Shown: positions 56,194 through 64,000, numbered from the stretch's first letter. The stretch is 64,000 bases of DNA from Bacillus stratosphericus (GCF_020524495.1 NZ_JAIVLB010000014.1:1-64000), one strand, 5' to 3'. Made by a program: numbers and translations. Notes: a model not told the origin generated them from the letters alone.

Positions 56194-58965
56194 TTGCGAT
56201 CAGTAGATGAACGTTTTGAAGCAACTGTAAACAAATTGCAGCTTAATAAAACCAAACCAGATAATATTAATTTAATTGGAGTAGGAACTGCACCAGATGA
56301 GCCTAACTTTAATCAAAAAGATAGAATCAGTGAGGAGAAAACAGCTTATCAGACTTCTTTAGACTTAGAATGGGAAAAAGTAGAAGGAGCTATTTATGGG
56401 AAAATTATCCAAAAAGTTGGGGATAGACGTTATTTAGAAGACTGGTCAGCAGATGTAGCAAAGATTGCTAGAAGACATATGAATTATATTGAAATCATTA
56501 TCAAGCAGAACTCAGAAGCTAAAAAAGCGTTTGATAAGTTTGTTTCAAGTTTGCGTCATAATATCAATGAATCTATTTCTTATGATCAAGCTATAGAAAT
56601 GTTGGCACAACATTTGATTACTTTACCAATCTTTGAAGCTTTATTTGATGAATACAGTTTTGTTAGAAATAATCCAGTTGGTTCCTCTATGGAACAGATT
56701 ATTGAGGAATTTTCGAAATACGGTTTTGAAAAGGAACAAAAAGAACTGATTCCTTTCTATGAATCTGTAAAATTAAGAGCTAGTGGTATAGATAATGCAG
56801 AAGCTAAACAAAAGATTATTATTACATTGTATGATAAGTTTTTTAGTACTGGTTTCAAATCAACTACAGAACGGCTAGGTATAGTGTTTACACCAATTGA
56901 AGTTGTTGATTTTATTGTTAGATCAGTTGATGATGTATTAAAAAAATATTTCAGGAAGACAATTGCTGATGAGGGTGTGCACATTCTTGATCCTTTTACA
57001 GGAACAGGAACCTTTATTGTACGAACTTTGTCGTATTTAAAATCAAAGATGGACATTGGTGAAATAACTTTGGTTGATATAATTCGTAAATATACTCAAG
57101 AACTTCATGCCAATGAAATTGTACTACTGAGTTATTATATTGCTGCAATTAATATTGAAGCAACTTTTGATGAGATCAAACATGGTGGGTATAAATCATT
57201 TGAAGGGATTGTTCTAACAGACACTTTTGAGAGTATGGAAAATGAAGATACACTTGATGATTCATACTTCGGAACTAATGATGACCGCTTGAGAAAGCAA
57301 CAAGAGGTACCGATTACTGCGATAATTGGAAATCCACCTTATTCTATTGGACAAAAGGATGTAAATTCTGATGCAAAATCAGTACAGTATCCGGTTTTGC
57401 AGAAGTCAATTTTAGATACGTATGCTAAAAATTCAAGTGGGCGAGCTCAAAACACTCTTTACGATTCATATATTCAAGCATTTAGATGGGCAAGTAATAG
57501 AATTCAAAGAAAAGGTGTTATTGGATTCGTATCTAACGGTTCTTATATAGACGGCTTAAATACAGATGGTCTTCGCAAATCTCTTCACGAAGAATTCAAT
57601 TATCTTTATATTTTTAATTTACGAGGTGATCAACGAACTCAGGGGGAGTTTTCTCGTAAAGAAGGTGGAAAAATTTTTGGATCGGGTAGTCGTACACCTA
57701 TTGCTATAAGTATTTTGGTAAAAGACGGCTCAGATAATCATGAGATATATTATCATGAGATTGGGGATTATCTCAGTCGTGATGAAAAATTAAAAATTTT
57801 AAGAGATAGGCAATCAGTTTATGGTATTAATTGGGATATTGTGATACCTGATAAGAATAATGACTGGATTAATCAGCGTGATGAGAATTATTTGAGTTAT
57901 AAAGCTATGGACGGGGAGATATTCCATTCACGTATTTCTGGTATTGGAACCAAACGTGATGCTTGGGTAGTGAATTTTGGAAAATCATCTCTTCAAAATA
58001 ATGTGCAGATATTACTTGATGCCTATGAAGAATCACGTAAGATTATTGAGAATGGTGGAAACCATCAGCAAGTTGTTACCGATGAGAAGAGAATTAAATG
58101 GAGTCGAGGGCTATGGCAATATGTTGATCGTAAAGAACGAATTGATTATGATCCGCAAAATATAATCGAAGTTATGTATCGTCCATTTACAAAAAAACAC
58201 CTTTACTATTCACGTGGAATAGTAGAATATCCAGGTAAATTCCATAATTTCGATAATCTAATGATATTTTCAACTGGACGAGGAATTAATAAGGCATATT
58301 CAGCAATTATGACAAATATACCGGTAGAATCTGCACTTGAAGATAAGGGTCAAGGCTTTGTGTTAAATGAACTTTCACATGGAGATTCATTGTTTGATAA
58401 ATCGCTGAACCTTAATGGTATCTCAGGTATGTCACCAGAGGACACTTTTTATTATGTTTACAGTGTACTCCATTCAATAGATTATCGACAAAAATATGCA
58501 TACGATTTGAAAAAAGCATTACCACGCATTCCGTTGCTTAAAAATAAAGACAAATATGTTGAAATTGGGCGTAAACTTGCTCACTTACATTTGAATTATG
58601 AGAGTCAACCAAGTTGGGAAGGAGTCGAGGTTAAATTTACTAGCGCTGAGCCAAGCTATCGTGTTAAGAAAATGAAACATCCAAATAAACATAATTTCGA
58701 TACAATTATTTTTAATGAAGACATTACTGTTAAGAACATTCCTGAAAGAGCCTATGAATATGTTGTTAATGGCCGACCGGCAATTGAATGGATTATAGAT
58801 CAATATAAAGTGAAAACTGATAAAAAAACTGGAATTACTGATGATCCTAATGAGTTTTCTGACGATCCTAAATATGTTCTTAATTTGTTGTTATCAATTA
58901 TCAATGTATCTGTTCAAACTGTTGATTTAGTAAACAGCTTACCACTGATGGAAATAATTGATTGA
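56194..58965 (+). CDS. Type ISP restriction-modification enzyme, C-terminal part (methyltransferase and target recognition)
   Basis: A 923-aa frame. The TTG at 56194 has no SD and is simply the first possible start; the homologous reading continues upstream to 56083. Residue 266 begins methyltransferase motif I DPFTGTGTF and residue 380 begins the N6-adenine motif IV NPPY (GNPPYSIGQKD). A helical coupler precedes them (roughly 1-230), and the last 400 residues, with low-complexity insertions, form the target-recognition region. Without its own promoter or SD it is probably poorly translated, so even modification may be off. The nucleotide target cannot be read from sequence. Confidence 0.8.
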   Translation: MRSVDERFEATVNKLQLNKTKPDNINLIGVGTAPDEPNFNQKDRISEEKTAYQTSLDLEWEKVEGAIYGKIIQKVGDRRYLEDWSADVAKIARRHMNYIEIIIKQNSEAKKAFDKFVSSLRHNINESISYDQAIEMLAQHLITLPIFEALFDEYSFVRNNPVGSSMEQIIEEFSKYGFEKEQKELIPFYESVKLRASGIDNAEAKQKIIITLYDKFFSTGFKSTTERLGIVFTPIEVVDFIVRSVDDVLKKYFRKTIADEGVHILDPFTGTGTFIVRTLSYLKSKMDIGEITLVDIIRKYTQELHANEIVLLSYYIAAINIEATFDEIKHGGYKSFEGIVLTDTFESMENEDTLDDSYFGTNDDRLRKQQEVPITAIIGNPPYSIGQKDVNSDAKSVQYPVLQKSILDTYAKNSSGRAQNTLYDSYIQAFRWASNRIQRKGVIGFVSNGSYIDGLNTDGLRKSLHEEFNYLYIFNLRGDQRTQGEFSRKEGGKIFGSGSRTPIAISILVKDGSDNHEIYYHEIGDYLSRDEKLKILRDRQSVYGINWDIVIPDKNNDWINQRDENYLSYKAMDGEIFHSRISGIGTKRDAWVVNFGKSSLQNNVQILLDAYEESRKIIENGGNHQQVVTDEKRIKWSRGLWQYVDRKERIDYDPQNIIEVMYRPFTKKHLYYSRGIVEYPGKFHNFDNLMIFSTGRGINKAYSAIMTNIPVESALEDKGQGFVLNELSHGDSLFDKSLNLNGISGMSPEDTFYYVYSVLHSIDYRQKYAYDLKKALPRIPLLKNKDKYVEIGRKLAHLHLNYESQPSWEGVEVKFTSAEPSYRVKKMKHPNKHNFDTIIFNEDITVKNIPERAYEYVVNGRPAIEWIIDQYKVKTDKKTGITDDPNEFSDDPKYVLNLLLSIINVSVQTVDLVNSLPLMEIID

Positions 58966-59129
58966 AAGACAAATCTACATATAACTAATACAAATGTAGA
59001 GGGTTTTGAAGAATTTGTATTCAACTAACATCTTTTACGTTTCAAAATGGTATCGATAGCTGATTTTATCCTTACAACCTATTATTTATACTGACAAATA
59101 TTGATGAAAAAGCATTTTCCTTAACTGGT

Positions 59130-59232
59130 AGTTCTCAAAACGTTAATCAATTTTATATTGTATGGACGTTTTACAAAGGTTTGTTACAGACAAACCGTAT
59201 AACAAAAGCATCAGCATTTGCTGGTGCTTTTT
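59130..59232 (+). repeat. Direct repeat, right copy (rpsI 3' end plus terminator)
   Basis: Second copy of the 53774-53876 repeat: AGTTCTCAAAACGTTAATC onward. In the rpsI frame it still reads F-S-K-R-stop, with TCA/AAA in place of TCG/AAG, followed by the same downstream bases. It ends with the terminator GCATCAGC/GCTGGTGC (59208-59227) and five T residues. Synonymous differences suggest it derives from another strain's rpsI locus. Confidence 0.85.
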
Positions 59233-59323
59233 ATGTGGATAGATCATGACTGGTCTCTTCCTCTTAGATACGTATAAAATATGAGTATAGAAATTTTCTG
59301 TTTAAAAAGATGGAGGTTGTCCT

Positions 59324-59545
59324 ATGAATCTAACGACAGAAAGATGTCTCATTCGACCGTTTACTGAGGATGATTGGCAGGATGTCTATGTATATACATC
59401 TGATCCGGCAGTGATGAAGTATATTCCGGAAGATGTTTTTTCTAAAGAAGATGCGAAGGAATTTGTCAAAAATAATGGTGATGAAACAGCTAAGAATTTT
59501 GCTGTCCTATTAAAAGAAGATCATCCATGCATTGGGCATATGTAA
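59324..59545 (+). pseudogene. GNAT-family acetyltransferase, 5' fragment
   Basis: A 73-codon frame: MNLTTERCLIRPFTEDDWQD ... DHPCIGHM, the first beta-alpha part of a RimJ/RimL-type N-acetyltransferase. It has a good SD (GATGGAGG) but breaks off at 59545, before the acetyl-CoA-binding Q/RxxGxG/A motif, where the sequence becomes an IS21-like element. Probably the original gene right of rpsI, inactivated by insertion. The substrate is unknown. Confidence 0.75.
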
Positions 59546-60060
59546 ACGCTAGAATAGAGTTAACAGTTTTTTGCTTGATAGGATTTTACACTTTTGCTCA
59601 ATCAGTCTAATACTTTAGTAAAATAGTTAATGACGTTATTTTACTGGAGGTTAGGAACTTGGAGGAGAAATTAGTGTTGTATTTGAAAATTAAGGATCTT
59701 CATAAACAAAAGTTTAAAGTAGCTCAAATTGCGAAAGAGCTTAAGATCTCAAGACCCACTGTCTACAAGTATTTACAGATGACTTTTGAGGAAGCGAAAA
59801 CTTATACTGAACAACCTGTTGGGAAAAAAAGAAATTAGACAGCTATAAGGACTGGATACTTGCCTGGTTAGAAGAGTATCCTCACTTAAGTGCTGCACAG
59901 ATACATGATTGGCTACTAGAGAGATCCCCCGCCCTAGCGGTCGGGGGAAGTACTGTAAGATCATATGTTAAAGATATTAGGGAAATCTACCAGATTAGAA
60001 GAAGGTAATGGCCCGCCAATACGAGGCCATCCCTCAATAACCCATGGGGAAACAGTGTAT
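59542..60060 (+). mobile_element. IS21-family remnant (5' part of istA)
   Basis: TTG 59659 after TGGAGGTTAGGAAC begins MEEKLVLYLKIKDLHKQKF... with an HTH (VAQIAKELKISRPTVYKYL), the N-terminus of an IS21 IstA transposase. A one-base loss in the A tract near 59830 moves the frame: KKLDSYKDWILAWLEEYPHL ... STVRSYVKDIREIYQIRRR runs to a TAA at 60006. A third frame continues ARQYEAIPQ-stop-PMGKQ, and then the IS3 copy begins. The DDE domain and istB are gone. Boundaries: GNAT break on the left, IS3 end on the right; the true left end is not certain. Confidence 0.75.
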
Positions 60061-60567
60061 TGTCAACACTAAACTAGACAGCTTTTTTAAGGTTCCTAGA
60101 CTTGTATTCAACTAGACTTAAATAGCCCAAAGTCCCATGGATTCTGATGTGGTTGTACCAGTGCACATAATCAAAAAGTTCAATATCTAGTTGTGCTTGT
60201 TTTTCAAAATGGGCATGATTCACAAATTCAGTTTTAATAACCTTAAACATCGCTTCAGCGACGGCATTATCATAAGGTGACCCTTTGAAGCTTAAGGAGC
60301 GTTTGATTTGAAAGGTTTTTAAGGCCTCATCCATCAATTTATTCTTAAACTCATTGCCACGGTCTGTGTGAAATAACTCAATATCATTCAGGTTTCCTTT
60401 AATAATCTCGCTTCTGGGCTTACCGTTCTCGTGTAATTGACCCATTTGTTGCTTAAATTCTTTTGTAAACGTACGGCGTGTTCGTTTGGTCATAGTAGAC
60501 GCTCCTTGTATAAGGTTTTAAACAAGTCTATCTGACCTTAATTTATATGTCTAACTCAGTGTAGCCG
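60061..60567 (-). mobile_element. Internally deleted IS3-family copy
   Basis: A roughly 507-bp minus-strand copy of the element at 62784-64000, keeping both ends. A 704-bp internal deletion lies exactly between two ATTAAAG sequences present in the full copy (62951-62957 and 63655-63661). It inserted into, or recombined between, the IS21 remnant and a thioesterase gene. No clear target-site duplication is seen, so a deletion between formerly separate sequences is possible. Confidence 0.88.
60074..60493 (-). CDS. OrfA-OrfB deletion fusion of an IS3-family transposase
   Basis: A 139-aa frame fusing the first 32 residues of OrfA (MTKRTRRTFTKEFKQQMGQL...) to the C-terminal third of OrfB (IKGNLNDIELFHTDRGNEF...). 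The 704-nt deletion happens to bring the two frames into phase without ribosomal frameshifting. The first catalytic aspartate is lost; the second Asp and the Glu remain. It cannot be an active transposase. Confidence 0.85.
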   Translation of the reverse strand: MTKRTRRTFTKEFKQQMGQLHENGKPRSEIIKGNLNDIELFHTDRGNEFKNKLMDEALKTFQIKRSLSFKGSPYDNAVAEAMFKVIKTEFVNHAHFEKQAQLDIELFDYVHWYNHIRIHGTLGYLSLVEYKSRNLKKAV

Positions 60568-60570
60568 ATT

Positions 60571-61020
60571 CATAAAAGACTAATTAAAGGTAAAGAAAAA
60601 GTTCCCAAACACTTGTTTTTATCTAGTTTCAGAGCACCTCACCTAAAATCAATACAAAGTAAAACATACAATTTACCTGAAGATGAACTGATTGGAAAGC
60701 TTGAGGCTCTTAATGGTACCCCGCAACAGATATTGAATAATAACGATTTAAGAAAAATCTTCTTACCAGTAATAAGAGCTGATTTTAAAATTGCGGAAAC
60801 ATATCAAGAAGAAGTAAAAAGTAAATTACCCTTACCTATAACATGTATGCTTGGAGACAATGATACCTTAAAGGTTGAAGAGATACTTCCATGGGCACAA
60901 TATACTGAAGCAGATTTCACATATGAGGTTTTTACTGGGGATCACTTTTATTTAAATACAAACCTACAGTCTATAGTGGATGATATCCTTTTGAAGTTAA
61001 AAGATGAAGTTCAAATTTAA
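60571..61020 (+). pseudogene. Type II thioesterase, 3' fragment
   Basis: The frame is open from the edge of the IS3 copy (HKRLIKGKEKVPKHLFLSSFRAPHL...) to a stop at 61020. It matches the C-terminal two-thirds of an NRPS/PKS-associated type II thioesterase (GrsT/SrfAD type), including LNGTPQQIL, the acid-containing MLGDNDTLKVEEI and the catalytic-histidine loop GDHFYL. The GHSMG nucleophile and the start are missing. It suggests a peptide- or polyketide-antibiotic locus once lay here. Confidence 0.75.
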
Positions 61021-61095
61021 TTATATAATGAGTGTTGATTAATTTAGATATATATGGTAATTTGTATAAATGAATATTGAAAATTTTATATTTAT

Positions 61096-61355
61096 GCAAT
61101 GAAGAGAATAGTAGGTATTTGAATTCTTCACAGAGAGCTCCATCAGCTGAAAAGGAGTAAGAATTTAATATTGAATCAAACCTCAGAGCATCACGGTGGA
61201 TCTTAAGATTTGTGATATCGTGACGGAAGCTTCCGTTATAAAGTAGATACATTTAATTGTATGAGTAAAGGTTAATTATAATTAATTAACAAACTGGGGT
61301 GGCACCACGATGACTCGTCCCCAAGACATGAAAATGTCTTGGGGACGAGTTTTTT
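61096..61355 (+). promoter_or_regulatory. T-box riboswitch upstream of an MFS transporter
   Basis: Leader with loop-E AGTA (about 61110) facing TTGAATCAAACCTC, AGAGAG and GCTG distal elements, and the T-box core GGGGTGGCACCACG (61296-61309). It ends in a very strong terminator: a perfect 17-bp stem ACTCGTCCCCAAGACAT / ATGTCTTGGGGACGAGT (61313-61350) with loop GAAA and a T run. The specifier is TCA (Ser) if read directly after GAA, or CAA (Gln) if read directly before ACC; undecided. The 5' limit is approximate and no firm promoter was found. Confidence 0.88.
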
Positions 61356-61380
61356 ATTTTAAAAAGGGGGAGTATTACTT

Positions 61381-62625
61381 ATGAGAGTAAAGAATCTACT
61401 AGAGAGCTGGAAATACCCATCAATTTTATTATTTGGAATAGGTGTTTCCAATGTGGGTGATTGGATTTACTTAATTGCATTAAATCTTATTGTACTTGAT
61501 ATGACTGGGTCTCCACTTGCTGTGTCTATCCTTTATATTTTGAAGCCATTGGCAACACTTTTCACAAATGGTTGGGCAGGTAGTGTAATAGATAGGTTGA
61601 ATAAAAGAAACTTAATGATTGGACTTGATATATTCCGAGCAATTTTTATAGCAATATTGCCAATACTCCCTACAGTATGGGCAATATACGGCATAGTTTT
61701 TATTATTAATATGGCCAGTTCAATGTTTGAACCAACCTCAATGACTTACATAACTAAACTCATTCCTAGAGAACAAAGGAAACGCTTTAATTCATTTAGA
61801 AGTTTAATAGATTCCGGAGGTTTTTTAATTGGTCCAGCAATCGCAGGATTAATGTTTATGAATGGTACTCCCTTTTTCGCAATATATATGACTGCTATTG
61901 CAATATTTATATCAGGTTTAATAACCACTATAATGCCGAACTTAGAGAAAAGTAGAGTAGCAGATATTGAGGAAAGTAAATTAAGCTTAGATTTACTAAA
62001 AAAAGATTGGCAAGTTGTTACCAACTTCAGTAAAGCACATGTATTTATCATGACAATATACTTCCTTTTTGGATGTATGATGGTAATGGCAACCGCCATT
62101 GACTCTCTTGAGGCAGCTTTCGCTAAAGAAGTACTTTCTCTAACTGATAGTAAATACGGGTTTTTAGTTAGTATAGCCGGTGCAGGTATTGTTGTAGGAT
62201 CATTGGTTAATACTATTTTCGCGAAAAATTTACGACTTAATAAGCTATTAGGTTTTGGAACTTTACTTGTATCAGTGGGATATATTATTTACGCATTTTC
62301 TAATACATTTATAGTTGCTGCTATTGGTTTTTTCGTATTATCATTCTTTCTTGCATTTGCTAATGCTGGGTTCCATACATTCTATCAGAATAATATACCT
62401 GTAGACGTTATGGGGAGGGTTGGAAGTGTATATGGTTTAATTGAAGCTTTTCTTATAATTGTTGTTACTACTCTATTTGGTTTCGCAGCTCAATTAATTT
62501 CAATAAAAGTAGTCGTAATTATTGGAACATTAATGATGCTAGGGGTTACAGTAGTTATGCTTGCATTTAACCTACAATCCTTAAGATCTAGGTTTTCTTC
62601 TACAAAAGCTTCAATTAATTCCTAA
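61381..62625 (+). CDS. MFS efflux transporter (DHA3/MFS_3 type)
   Basis: A 414-aa membrane protein with about 12 hydrophobic segments. It begins ESWKYPSILLFGIGVSNVGDW and has the family's loop-2/3 motif GSVIDRLNKRNLM. This is the macrolide/drug-efflux-like subfamily with a proton antiport mechanism; the substrate is unknown. SD AAAGGGGGAG lies 10 nt before ATG. It is the only gene behind the T-box, so expression should rise when one amino acid's tRNA is uncharged. With the adjacent thioesterase fragment it may be the exporter or immunity gene of a lost peptide-antibiotic cluster (inference). Confidence 0.85.
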   Translation: MRVKNLLESWKYPSILLFGIGVSNVGDWIYLIALNLIVLDMTGSPLAVSILYILKPLATLFTNGWAGSVIDRLNKRNLMIGLDIFRAIFIAILPILPTVWAIYGIVFIINMASSMFEPTSMTYITKLIPREQRKRFNSFRSLIDSGGFLIGPAIAGLMFMNGTPFFAIYMTAIAIFISGLITTIMPNLEKSRVADIEESKLSLDLLKKDWQVVTNFSKAHVFIMTIYFLFGCMMVMATAIDSLEAAFAKEVLSLTDSKYGFLVSIAGAGIVVGSLVNTIFAKNLRLNKLLGFGTLLVSVGYIIYAFSNTFIVAAIGFFVLSFFLAFANAGFHTFYQNNIPVDVMGRVGSVYGLIEAFLIIVVTTLFGFAAQLISIKVVVIIGTLMMLGVTVVMLAFNLQSLRSRFSSTKASINS

Positions 62626-62652
62626 TATTTTTTAAAACGTGTGAATTTCATA

Positions 62653-62681
62653 GGGGCCGTCAAGGGTTTCTTTACGGCTCC
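62653..62681 (+). terminator. Probable terminator after the MFS gene
   Basis: GGGGCCGT (62653-62660) and ACGGCTCC (62674-62681) form an 8-bp stem with one G-U. Followed only by AATTCTTATT, so moderate strength. Confidence 0.6.
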
Positions 62682-62860
62682 AATTCTTATTAAGTTTAAG
62701 AGCATGACTATAATAGTAAGGGAATAAAGAAGGTGGATCTATCCATATTTCATTGAATTGGTAATAACGATGTAAATGACATAAATCGGCTACACTGAGT
62801 TAGACATATAAATTAAGGTCAGATAGACTTGTTTAAAACCTTATACAAGGAGCGTCTACT

Positions 62861-63145
62861 ATGACCAAACGAACACGCCGTACGTTTACAAAAGAATTTA
62901 AGCAACAAATGGTTCAATTACACGAGAACGGTAAGCCCAAAAGCGAGATTATTAAAGAGTATGAACTAACCCCGTCTTCATTGGATCGGTGGATCAGTCA
63001 GTTTACGAAGAGTGGCTCATTCAAAGAAAAAGATAATCGATCATCTGAAGAAACAGAGCTCATGAAGCTGCGTAAAGAAAACCAACGCCTGGCCATGGAG
63101 AATGATATTTTAAAGCAAGCCGCGCTGATCATGGGACGAAAGTAA
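62861..63145 (+). CDS. IS3-family OrfA (DNA-binding transposase subunit)
   Basis: 94 aa: an N-terminal HTH_8-type domain (RRTFTKEFKQQMVQLHENGK ... SSLDRWISQF) and a C-terminal leucine-zipper-like helix ending MENDILKQAALIMGRK, as in the IS3/IS150-like groups. SD AAGGAGCG precedes the ATG. The end overlaps the -1 frame leading into orfB. Confidence 0.93.
   Translation: MTKRTRRTFTKEFKQQMVQLHENGKPKSEIIKEYELTPSSLDRWISQFTKSGSFKEKDNRSSEETELMKLRKENQRLAMENDILKQAALIMGRK
63109..63115 (+). other. Slippery heptamer for -1 frameshift to OrfAB
   Basis: T-TTA-AAG (63109-63115) sits in phase with the orfA codons TTA AAG and has the X-XXY-YYZ form. A -1 slip there enters a frame with no stop that runs straight into orfB, producing the OrfAB transposase fusion. 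Confidence 0.7.
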
Positions 63146-63147
63146 AT

Positions 63148-63984
63148 GTGATTCACAATAATCGTCACAAATACTCGGTATCAGCAATGTGCGACGTCCT
63201 ACATCTCCCAAGAAGTACCTTCTATTATGAAGCAAAAACAGTCGAATCAAATGACGATGAACTGGAAGAAGTCATTCGAGACATCTTTTACGAAAACCGT
63301 CAAAACTATGGGACACGCAAAATCAAAATTGAACTTAGAAAGCGAGACTGGATTGTATCCATAAGAAAGATTGGCCGTATGATGAACAAGCTTGGCCTTG
63401 TTTCAAAATATACAATCGCTCAATTCAAACCTACGAAAAGCTCGTGCAATGAGTCTGAGCAGACGAACGAATTGAACCGAGAATTCCATCAGGATCAAGA
63501 GTTGAAAGTCGTGGTTAGTGATTTGACGTATGTCCGTGTGGGTCAAAAATGGCACTACATCTGTGTTTTTGTGGATCTCTTTAATCGCGAAATAATTGGT
63601 TTCAGTGCTGGCCCGCGAAAGGATGCGAAGCTTGTCTATCGGGCTTTTTCTTCTATTAAAGGAAACCTGAATGATATTGAGTTATTTCACACAGACCGTG
63701 GCAATGAGTTTAAGAATAAATTGATGGATGAGGCCTTAAAAACCTTTCAAATCAAACGCTCCTTAAGCTTCAAAGGGTCACCTTATGATAATGCCGTCGC
63801 TGAAGCGATGTTTAAGGTTATTAAAACTGAATTTGTGAATCATGCCCATTTTGAAAAACAAGCACAACTAGATATTGAACTTTTTAATTATGTGCACTGG
63901 TACAACCACATCAGAATCCATGGGACTTTGGGCTATTTAAGTCTAGTTGAATACAAGTCTAGGAACCTTAAAAAAGCTGTCTAG
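63148..63984 (+). CDS. IS3-family OrfB (DDE transposase catalytic part)
   Basis: 278 aa counted from GTG 63148; in practice it is probably translated as OrfAB by frameshifting. The rve-type core shows D125 (VSDLTYV), D183 (HTDRGNEF) and E219 (VAEAMFKVIK), i.e. a DD(35)E triad, so this copy looks intact and possibly active. The C-terminus has YVHWYNHIRIHGTLGYLSLVEY, typical of the family. Its 3' third is nearly identical to the deleted copy at 60074-60493. Confidence 0.95.
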   Translation: MIHNNRHKYSVSAMCDVLHLPRSTFYYEAKTVESNDDELEEVIRDIFYENRQNYGTRKIKIELRKRDWIVSIRKIGRMMNKLGLVSKYTIAQFKPTKSSCNESEQTNELNREFHQDQELKVVVSDLTYVRVGQKWHYICVFVDLFNREIIGFSAGPRKDAKLVYRAFSSIKGNLNDIELFHTDRGNEFKNKLMDEALKTFQIKRSLSFKGSPYDNAVAEAMFKVIKTEFVNHAHFEKQAQLDIELFNYVHWYNHIRIHGTLGYLSLVEYKSRNLKKAV

Positions 63985-64000
63985 TTTAGTGTTGACAATA

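Larger units (their letters stand above)
54332..58965 (+). pseudogene. Type ISP restriction-modification gene, interrupted by a frameshift
   Basis: Joined across a single frameshift near 56080, the region would encode one protein of about 1544 aa. The order is Mrr-like nuclease, SF2 helicase/translocase, coupler, N6-adenine methyltransferase and target-recognition region. That is the architecture of type ISP enzymes (LlaGI, LlaBIII), which cut between two head-to-head sites after long-range translocation. The downstream half is shifted by -1, equal to the loss of one base. No other gene of a restriction system, no specificity subunit and no mobility gene lies in the island. Base composition is clearly more AT-rich than the core genome. 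Unless the frameshift is a sequencing error or is bypassed, restriction should be lost. Confidence 0.85.
62784..64000 (+). mobile_element. IS3-family insertion sequence (nearly complete, reaches window end)
   Basis: Shares both ends with the deleted copy at 60061-60567. The left end reads CGGCTACACTGAGTTAGACA and the right end, reverse-complemented, TGTCAACACTAAACTAGACA. These are imperfect terminal inverted repeats (13 of 17 matched over the inner part). It contains orfA and orfB in -1 phase with a slippery heptamer. The right end TTGACA is at 63992-63997; target duplications cannot be checked because the window ends. Confidence 0.9.

Noticed and set aside
59925-59950. GC-rich CCCCCGCC...CGGGGG near-palindrome inside the istA remnant, resembling a REP or IS200-type end
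   Set aside because: Translation in the istA frame stays collinear (LLERSPALAVGGSTVRSYV) with normal spacing, so it is coding sequence and not an inserted hairpin.
60061-60567. Target-site duplications flanking the deleted IS3 copy
   Set aside because: Flanking bases (TAT on the left, ATT or TTC on the right, depending on the end chosen) do not match, so no duplication is claimed.

Overview
The window is a low-GC Gram-positive chromosome segment. Gene order, protein lengths and residue-level resemblance place it in Bacillus, in the B. subtilis/B. pumilus clade. A B. pumilus-group species is my best guess, from memory of B. subtilis proteins rather than a search. It opens with the 3' end of a 23S rRNA and a complete 5S rRNA, then runs rightwards through one of the most conserved parts of a Bacillus genome. 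Essentially every core gene is on the + strand.

Core region (1-53,880). (1) The CtsR heat-shock operon ctsR-mcsA-mcsB-clpC-radA-disA, with tandem SigA-type promoters and a CtsR box. (2) yacL-ispD-ispF, gltX, then a T-box-controlled cysE-cysS-mrnC-rlmB-rae1 group. (3) sigH, rpmGB, secE, nusG, the L11/L1 and L10/L12 genes (with an L10 leader), ybxB, rpoB and rpoC. (4) The str operon ybxF-rpsL-rpsG-fusA-tufA, then ybaC. (5) The S10/spc/alpha ribosomal superoperon from rpsJ to rplQ, including secY, adk, map, infA and rpmJ. A decayed KOW-domain gene sits between map and infA. (6) The ECF energy-coupling module ecfA1-ecfA2-ecfT, truA, and rplM-rpsI behind an L13 leader. Several starts were moved from the longest open frame to the start with the Shine-Dalgarno sequence and family length: mcsA, radA, yacL, cysE, rplK, rpoB, tufA, rplP, ecfA1 and ecfA2 among others.

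Accessory region (53,774-64,000). Immediately after rpsI the character changes to AT-rich, mobile and broken DNA. A 5.36 kb island lies between two direct repeats of about 103 bp. Each repeat carries the last codons of rpsI, its stop and its terminator. The cargo is a type ISP (single-polypeptide, LlaGI/LlaBIII-like) restriction-modification gene: Mrr-like nuclease, SF2 helicase, N6-adenine methyltransferase, then the target-recognition part. It is split by a one-base frameshift at about 56,080. No integrase lies between the repeats.

Right of the island is a scrap-heap: the 5' stub of a GNAT acetyltransferase, a decayed IS21-type istA remnant, an internally deleted IS3-family copy on the minus strand, and the 3' part of a type II thioesterase. 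Next comes an intact T-box riboswitch upstream of an MFS exporter. Last is a nearly complete IS3-family element that runs to the end of the window. The two IS3 copies differ by a 704-bp deletion between two ATTAAAG repeats, which fuses orfA in frame to orfB.

No tRNA gene, CRISPR array or replication origin was seen.
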